A DNA stretch of 10,454 nt from Smithella sp. (lineage in GTDB: Bacteria; Desulfobacterota; Syntrophia; Syntrophales; Smithellaceae): contig JAAZOZ010000323.1 in the NCBI GenBank assembly GCA_012797505.1, positions 1 through 10,454 on the forward strand, written 5' to 3'. Shown here one piece after another: positions 7,232 to 10,454 of this stretch. Below the pieces are notes generated by a model. That model saw only the letters and a list, made by a program, of their open reading frames with translations. It had not been told where the DNA came from and searched no databases. The position numbers and the translations under genes are program-made. The first letter of the stretch is position 1, and each line of letters opens with the position of its first letter.

Positions 7232-8065
7232 CTACTGGTGCGAGGCCAGATAAAGGTCGGTGCTCTTTTTGAACAGAACGCCCAAAAACGGGATCGACGA
7301 CTTCAGGCTTTTGACATTGAAATCCGGATCCGCCTGAAGGGCGCGAATCCAGTTGATCAGCTCGCGCGTGGCCGGCTTTTTTTCGACGCCGCGCACCTCG
7401 CGCAGACGATAAAACGTATCCAGACAGGCCGACGTCAGATCCCTGTTCAAGTCCGGAAAATGCACATCGATGATCCTGCGCATCATTTCGCGGTCGGGAA
7501 AAGCGATGTGATGAAAATTGCAGCGCCCCAAAAACGGATCGGACAGATCTTTCTTCGCGTTGGAGGTGATCACGATGACCGGCCGGTTTTTTGTCCGCAC
7601 CGTCCGGTCGATTTCCATGATGTCGAATTGCATCTGATCGAGGATGTCCAGCATGTCATCCTGAAAATCCGTGTCCGCCTTGTCGATCTCGTCGATCAGC
7701 AGCACGACTTTTTTATCGGAGGTAAACGCCTGGCCGATTTTGCCCATCTTGATATATTCCTCGATTTTGCTCACATCCCGCCCGGAATCGGCAAAACGGC
7801 TGTCGTTCAAGCGGGTCAGCGTATCGTACTGATACAGGGCGTCAATCAGCTTCATGCTGGATTTGACATTCAGGATGATGAGCGGCATGCGCAGGTTTTC
7901 GGCGATGGCATGCGCCAGCATGGTTTTGCCGGTTCCGGGTTCGCCCTTGAGCAGAAGCGGCATCTCCAAAGCCATGGAAATATTGACAATCTTGGCAAGT
8001 TCATCATCCAGAACATAGCGCGCTGCCCCGGCAAATCTTGCGGGGCGGTTTCCCGACATCATCAT
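7232..8065 (-). CDS. MoxR-family AAA+ ATPase
   Basis: 277-residue AAA+ ATPase. Walker A is GEPGTGKT (41-48), Walker B LLIDEID (122-128), sensor 1 N169 (TSN), a likely arginine finger R181 (DPFLGR) and sensor 2 around R234 (PATREL). Length and motif order fit the MoxR branch, which forms hexamers that remodel client proteins together with a VWA partner; the partner is the next gene. The start codon run ATG-ATG-ATG (8065-8057) follows AAGGAG by seven bases, so 8065 is chosen, but either of the next two ATGs is possible. It is the first gene of the operon ATPase-VWA-thioredoxin-like-peroxiredoxin. Its substrate is not evident. The nearby formate dehydrogenase is a metalloenzyme, but it is in a different transcription unit 3.5 kb away. 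Confidence 0.9.
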   Translation of the reverse strand: MMMSGNRPARFAGAARYVLDDELAKIVNISMALEMPLLLKGEPGTGKTMLAHAIAENLRMPLIILNVKSSMKLIDALYQYDTLTRLNDSRFADSGRDVSKIEEYIKMGKIGQAFTSDKKVVLLIDEIDKADTDFQDDMLDILDQMQFDIMEIDRTVRTKNRPVIVITSNAKKDLSDPFLGRCNFHHIAFPDREMMRRIIDVHFPDLNRDLTSACLDTFYRLREVRGVEKKPATRELINWIRALQADPDFNVKSLKSSIPFLGVLFKKSTDLYLASHQ

Positions 8066-8299
8066 TCATTTACTCCTTAAACATTATTTTTATCTCCTGC
8101 AGGCGCGCGATCCATATAATGCCCGGAGCGCATCGTCCACAACAATTGCAACCGCCTCCCCTGTGACCTCGGGAGATCCGGGCGGCAAATCCGTTTTCTG
8201 TCGCCTGCGGAGCCATAACACGTTTTGACGCAAAAATTAACGCGGAATATTTTTTTATTCCCGGTTGCGCGCCCGATGTCCGGCAAGGCCAAGATTTCC
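8066..8299. other. Intergenic region upstream of the MoxR operon
   Basis: No convincing gene lies here; a 71-codon minus-strand frame (8077-8292) has no recognisable domain or good ribosome binding site. On the minus strand TTGTGG (8142-8137), 17 bp, TTATAT (8119-8114) is a weak candidate promoter for the operon. A four-codon reading frame (8084-8070, M-F-K-E-stop) preceded by GGAG overlaps the ribosome binding site of the ATPase gene. GGAATA/TATTCC around T6 (8244-8261) is a short hairpin of unknown role. CGCCTGCGGAGCC (8202-8214) is the exact reverse complement of bases 8941-8953 inside the inverted-repeat element further right. Confidence 0.4.
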
Positions 8300-8328
8300 T
8301 TGACAGTTCAAACCGCTTTTCCTATACT
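8300..8328 (+). promoter_or_regulatory. Sigma70-type promoter of the lipoprotein gene
   Basis: TTGACA (8300-8305), exactly 17 bp, TATACT (8323-8328): a consensus -35 and a five-of-six -10 at optimal spacing. Transcription would start near 8335, leaving a leader of about 59 nt before the ATG at 8394. This is the strongest promoter visible in the window. Confidence 0.8.
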
Positions 8329-8393
8329 TCCCATGCAGAAAGAAGGCGGTTTTTATTCATTTCACCGTTTCCGCAAACGATAAGGAGAACCCC

Positions 8394-8864
8394 ATGAAAA
8401 ATACCCTGAACAAAATACTGGTGGTGGCGCTGGTCGCCTTCATCACATCAGCCTGCGCGAGTCAGGACCGTTTTATCGTCCACCACACGAACGGAACCGT
8501 CCTCGACACCAAAACCAACCTGATGTGGGCGGCCAAAGACAACGGCAGCGACGTCAACTGGACCGACGCAAAATCCTACTGCGAAAATTACGCCGCCGGC
8601 AATTTCAAGGACTGGCGACTGCCGACGAGTGAAGAGCTGGCCGGTTTGTATGAAGCGCAGCAAACCCGCGAGGCGCCGTGCGCCGGCAATTTCAATATCC
8701 ACATGGCAACGGAGCTGATCCAGGTCACCTGCTTTGCCGCCTGGTCGTCCGAAACGCGCAATGCCGACGCCTCCCTGTACAATTTCATTTACGGCAGACC
8801 CGACTGGTATCTCCGGTCGCACACCTACGGCATGCGGGCGCTTCCGGTTCGGAATAACAAATAG
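8394..8864 (+). CDS. DUF1566 (Lcl C-terminal domain) lipoprotein
   Basis: 156 residues. The N-terminus is a lipoprotein signal: MKN, a hydrophobic stretch and lipobox TSAC with lipidated C21. The following A-S is not an inner-membrane retention signal, so an outer-membrane anchor is likely. The rest matches the DUF1566/Lcl C-terminal domain: GTVLDTKTNLMWA (34-46), W56-x(3)-K60-x(2)-C63, DWRLPTSEEL (73-82) and a closing RALPVR (148-153). Cysteines at 63, 96 and 113 could include one disulfide. This fold is a C-type-lectin-like module found in many secreted proteins; its ligand is not known. AAGGAG precedes the ATG and a strong promoter lies at 8300-8328. No terminator follows directly; the first downstream hairpin with a T-run is at 9137-9171, beyond the repeat element. 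Confidence 0.82.
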   Translation: MKNTLNKILVVALVAFITSACASQDRFIVHHTNGTVLDTKTNLMWAAKDNGSDVNWTDAKSYCENYAAGNFKDWRLPTSEELAGLYEAQQTREAPCAGNFNIHMATELIQVTCFAAWSSETRNADASLYNFIYGRPDWYLRSHTYGMRALPVRNNK

Positions 8865-8895
8865 GCCTTTCTTACCCCTAACTTTTGCGAGGATA

Positions 8896-9024
8896 TTTAT
8901 ACCAAGTTGCATTCAAAGGATAACGAGGCGGCAAGGAGAAGGCTCCGCAGGCGTATTTTTATATACGTCGAGGAAGCCGACGACACAAACAACAAAGTTA
9001 GCCGCAGAATGCGACTGGTATAAA
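8896..9024. repeat. 129-bp element with imperfect terminal inverted repeats (MITE-like)
   Basis: The left end TTTATACCAAGTTGCATTC (8896-8914) pairs with the right end (9007-9024), whose reverse complement is TTTATACCAGTCGCATTC; they differ by one inserted A and one T/C change. The interior has no reading frame of note but can fold: GGAG/CTCC (about 8934-8945), CGTAT/ATACG (8952-8967) and CGTCG/CGACG (8966-8982). If the ends are taken as TACC...GGTA (8900-9020), a TA dinucleotide flanks each side, as in mariner/IS630-derived MITEs, but this could be chance because the sequence is itself palindromic. A mobile, non-autonomous or REP-like structured repeat is the likely identity. Copy number elsewhere in the genome cannot be seen. 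Confidence 0.7.
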
Positions 9025-9032
9025 AATAAAGC

Positions 9033-9061
9033 TTGACAACCGCGGAGAACTCCTCTAGGGT
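9033..9061 (+). promoter_or_regulatory. Candidate promoter upstream of the cold-shock gene
   Basis: TTGACA (9033-9038), 17 bp, TAGGGT (9056-9061). The -35 is perfect; the -10 keeps only T, A and the final T. Initiation would be at A9068. It could drive either a short RNA ending at the hairpin at 9137-9171 or the cold-shock mRNA with a leader of about 160 nt. Confidence 0.45.
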
Positions 9062-9067
9062 GCGCCC

Positions 9068-9171
9068 AACTTCGCGGGTCAACGTAAAAAAAGCGAAGGA
9101 ATAAGTTGAATCGTGTCATGAATAAAGCACAAGGTCGGCCGCCAAGTACTTTAAAACCTGGCGGCCTTTTT
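9068..9171 (+). ncRNA. Candidate small RNA or attenuated leader upstream of csp
   Basis: Between the candidate start at 9068 and the terminator at 9171 lie about 104 nt with no convincing reading frame. The 5' part can form two mutually exclusive stems: CTTCGC (9070-9075) with GCGAAG (9093-9098), or CAACTT with the AAGTTG at 9103-9108. The 3' part is a complete terminator hairpin. This is the layout of a small RNA or of a leader with conditional termination. No known RNA family was recognised, and the hairpin may simply end the lipoprotein transcript. Confidence 0.35.
9137..9171 (+). terminator. Rho-independent terminator upstream of csp
   Basis: GGCCGCCA (9137-9144) pairs perfectly with TGGCGGCC (9159-9166) around a 14-nt loop, followed by TTTTT then GTTT. 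It ends transcripts coming from the lipoprotein gene or from the promoter at 9033-9061. Confidence 0.82.
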
Positions 9172-9228
9172 GTTTCTGCCGGTGTGATCATTCGACTTAG
9201 GAAATTTTGAGAAAGGAGGATCGGCACT

Positions 9229-9429
9229 ATGTCAGAAGGTAAAGTAAAGTGGTTCAACGAGCGCAAAGGCTTCGGCTTCATCGAGCAAGAGGGCGGGAGC
9301 GATATTTTCGTGCACTTCAGCGCCATTCAGTCCAGCGGCTTCAAAACGCTTACGGAAGGCCAGCAGGTCAGCTTTGATGTCGTTCAGGGCAAAAAAGGCC
9401 TGGAAGCGGAAAACGTCAGAGCCCTCTAG
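9229..9429 (+). CDS. csp: Cold-shock domain protein (CspA family)
   Basis: 66-residue single-domain OB-fold protein that binds single-stranded RNA or DNA and acts in the cytoplasm as an RNA chaperone. The complete family pattern is present: GKVKWFN (4-10), RNP1 KGFGFI (13-18), RNP2 DIFVHF (25-30), S31-A-I, and the C-terminal GLEAENVRAL. The ATG at 9229 follows AGGAGG. The gene stands alone, framed by a terminator hairpin upstream (9137-9171) and a strong one downstream (9454-9481). No good promoter is visible between 9172 and 9228, so expression may depend on read-through of the upstream hairpin from the promoter at 9033-9061. Whether it is cold-induced cannot be told from sequence; many bacterial paralogues are constitutive. 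Confidence 0.96.
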   Translation: MSEGKVKWFNERKGFGFIEQEGGSDIFVHFSAIQSSGFKTLTEGQQVSFDVVQGKKGLEAENVRAL

Positions 9430-9449
9430 GGATCGATGAAAACGTCCAC

Positions 9450-9481
9450 AAAAGCGCGCCGCAAAACGGCGCGCTTTTTTT
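9450..9481 (+). terminator. Rho-independent terminator of csp
   Basis: GCGCGCCG (9454-9461), CAAAA loop, CGGCGCGC (9467-9474), then seven T (9475-9481). A-tract/T-tract pairing extends the stem. It lies 25 bp after the csp stop. Confidence 0.95.
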
Positions 9482-9585
9482 ATAGTTCCTCCGCTTAATG
9501 GGTACTTTTGTTACGTATAACACCTACAAGTCCGCAATATTGTTATGTATGGTAATGTGTTTCTTTCCAATTGAAAGGTTTAACG
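9482..9585. other. Intergenic spacer at the AT-rich boundary with a short direct repeat
   Basis: No gene. TTGTTACGTAT (9508-9518) and TTGTTATGTAT (9540-9550) form a near-exact 11-bp direct repeat 32 bp apart. It lies where composition changes towards the restriction genes. Role unknown. Confidence 0.3.
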
Positions 9586-9616
9586 AAAAAATCAGCCGGA
9601 GCGAAGCGATCGGCTG
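9586..9616 (-). terminator. Rho-independent terminator of the restriction endonuclease gene
   Basis: On the minus strand CAGCCG (9616-9611) pairs with CGGCTG (9598-9593) around 12 nt, followed by ATTTTTT (9592-9586). It begins 20 bp beyond the endonuclease stop at 9637. Confidence 0.7.
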
Positions 9617-9636
9617 TAGCGACGGGTTGTGCATTT

Positions 9637-10389
9637 TTATTTTCTTTTTTTGGGTTCTTCTTTTGCAGAATTGAAACGTACCAATTTATCCCAGTCGATT
9701 TCACCATTATCTTTGCAAAATACGTTGGCAAACTCCTTGGTGAATTTATTAATCATTTGCGAATAAGATTCAATGAAAACATCATTCTTTTCTTTTGCTT
9801 TATGACCAAGTGGTTCAATAATTTCTGTAAATAGTTCACTGTCACCAGAAATAAACTCCCAAAAACGCTGGCCACAATACTTGAAATAATCACCTTTATC
9901 CGGTTTGCTGTCTCTTCCGTAACAACAACCGTTAACCGCGATAATGTTTAATTTTGAATTGCTGCTTCTCAGTGTCTTTTTTGCAGTTTTAAAGTCTGCG
10001 ACCATTTTAGCTATTTGTGAACTATTGCCCCAATTCGGCCCTGATTTAATTGTTACAATGTTCCTTGTATCATTACTGTCAAATTCAAGGTCAATACCGG
10101 TAATGCCTGATTTACGTCCGCCATAAACTTTATCATTAATGAATATGGCAAGACCTTCGAGCCAATCACCGAAGATGGTCTCTTCGTTTGATGAAATATG
10201 GGCGTCAACTAAGCCTTTTATGATCTGCTCAGCAGTCAATACATATTTTGCTTTAAATAAATATGGATTCTTTCGTTTAAGAACGTTTGCTAACTTTAAC
10301 TCGTCAAGGCTTTGGATTCGCTTTTGGTGAAAATTGCCGATGTTTTGTTCAACGTACAGCAGAACGTCTTTTAGGTTTAGTTTTTTCAT
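9637..10389 (-). CDS. Type II restriction endonuclease, PmeII/EcoO109I-like
   Basis: 250 residues resembling the PmeII-family type II endonucleases, a group with EcoO109I-like features (EcoO109I is about 272 aa). Recognisable family blocks are VLKRKNPYLFKAK (36-48), SNEETIFGDWLE (67-78), GIDLEF (98-103), TIKSGPNWGNSSQ (113-125), NGCCYGRD (153-160), KYCGQRFWEFISG (170-182) and EIIEPLG (189-195). The PD-(D/E)xK nuclease core is probably D100 with T113-I-K115; the usual acidic residue two before the lysine is replaced by threonine, so E69/E70 or E102 may supply the missing acid. The ATG at 10389 follows AAAGGCGG. A TTG at 10422 would add 11 residues but is less likely. The gene is markedly more AT-rich than everything to its left, which suggests horizontal acquisition. 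Recognition site unknown. Confidence 0.82.
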   Translation of the reverse strand: MKKLNLKDVLLYVEQNIGNFHQKRIQSLDELKLANVLKRKNPYLFKAKYVLTAEQIIKGLVDAHISSNEETIFGDWLEGLAIFINDKVYGGRKSGITGIDLEFDSNDTRNIVTIKSGPNWGNSSQIAKMVADFKTAKKTLRSSNSKLNIIAVNGCCYGRDSKPDKGDYFKYCGQRFWEFISGDSELFTEIIEPLGHKAKEKNDVFIESYSQMINKFTKEFANVFCKDNGEIDWDKLVRFNSAKEEPKKRK

Positions 10390-10454
10390 ATACCGCCTTT
10401 GGTTCAAACAGATATAATTCAACGGGTTTCAGTTTTTCTTGCGCCATTTCACAA
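10349..10454 (-). CDS. C-terminal end of an upstream gene, possibly the partner DNA methyltransferase (partial)
   Basis: An open frame enters from the right edge and stops at 10351-10349, giving 34 residues in the window that end KTKPKRRSAVR. It overlaps the start of the endonuclease gene by 41 bp in another frame. An ATG at 10447 lies inside the frame, but an internal start would give only 32 residues, so a fragment of a longer gene is more likely. Genes directly upstream of a type II endonuclease are usually the modification methyltransferase, and a basic tail is compatible. No methyltransferase motif is in the visible part, so the identity is inferred from position alone. Confidence 0.45.
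   Translation of the reverse strand, partial: CEMAQEKLKPVELYLFEPKAVYEKTKPKRRSAVR

Noticed and set aside
6005..8080. 691-codon plus-strand frame opposite the MoxR and VWA genes
   Set aside because: Very long but antisense to two clear families; its translation is His/Arg/Phe-rich in the way typical of reverse-strand shadows of GC-rich genes.
8115..8120. Perfect plus-strand TATAAT
   Set aside because: There is no -35-like hexamer 16-18 bp upstream, and no plus-strand gene begins nearby; the lipoprotein has a much better promoter at 8300-8328.
8077..8292. 71-codon minus-strand frame upstream of the MoxR gene
   Set aside because: No domain, no good ribosome binding site, and it covers the region where the operon promoter and leader should be.
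1..10454. CRISPR array, tRNA or rRNA genes
   Set aside because: No regularly spaced repeats and no tRNA- or rRNA-like sequence were found on either strand by reading; this was not checked with a dedicated program.

Overview
The window looks like a piece of an anaerobic Gram-negative chromosome, most plausibly a Desulfobacterota/Deltaproteobacteria lineage such as Syntrophales. That placement is an inference from gene content: a selenocysteine-containing exported formate dehydrogenase, a stand-alone ModE-type regulator, a MoxR/CoxE-like pair and lipoprotein/Tat signals. It was not tested by phylogeny. Most of the window has mid-range GC; the right end (about 9640-10454) is clearly AT-rich.

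Layout, left to right. (1) 1-3498, minus strand: the formate dehydrogenase operon fdhA-fdhB. fdhA is split by an in-frame UGA at 2911-2913 that is read as selenocysteine (residue 196). The Fe-S subunit gene fdhB runs off the left edge. (2) 3499-3698: divergent regulatory region with a perfect 24-bp palindrome next to a TTGACA element, then a ModE-type HTH regulator on the plus strand (3699-4052). (3) 4058-4687, minus strand: a TetR-family regulator starting at TTG, convergent with the ModE gene and preceded by two inverted repeats that could be its operators. (4) 4843-8065, minus strand: a tight four-gene operon in the order MoxR-type AAA+ ATPase, VWA/CoxE-like protein with a degenerate metal site, exported CPYC thioredoxin-like protein, and exported single-Cys peroxiredoxin. 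(5) 8300-8864, plus strand: a strong sigma70-type promoter and a DUF1566-type lipoprotein. (6) 8896-9024: a 129-bp element with imperfect terminal inverted repeats (MITE-like). (7) 9033-9481, plus strand: a candidate promoter, then a terminator hairpin upstream of a cold-shock protein gene. This could be a small RNA or an attenuated leader. The cold-shock gene has its own strong terminator. (8) 9586-10454, minus strand: a restriction endonuclease of the PmeII/EcoO109I-like kind with its terminator, overlapping the C-terminal end of an upstream gene that may be the partner methyltransferase.

How the parts may work together. The exported Mo/W-selenium formate dehydrogenase oxidises (or forms) formate outside the cytoplasmic membrane and passes electrons through the Fe-S subunit. 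The neighbouring ModE-type protein is the obvious candidate local regulator. The MoxR/VWA pair belongs to families linked to metalloenzyme maturation, and here it is co-transcribed with two exported thiol-redox proteins. That combination is the least explained multi-gene unit in the window. The restriction-modification end is likely horizontally acquired.
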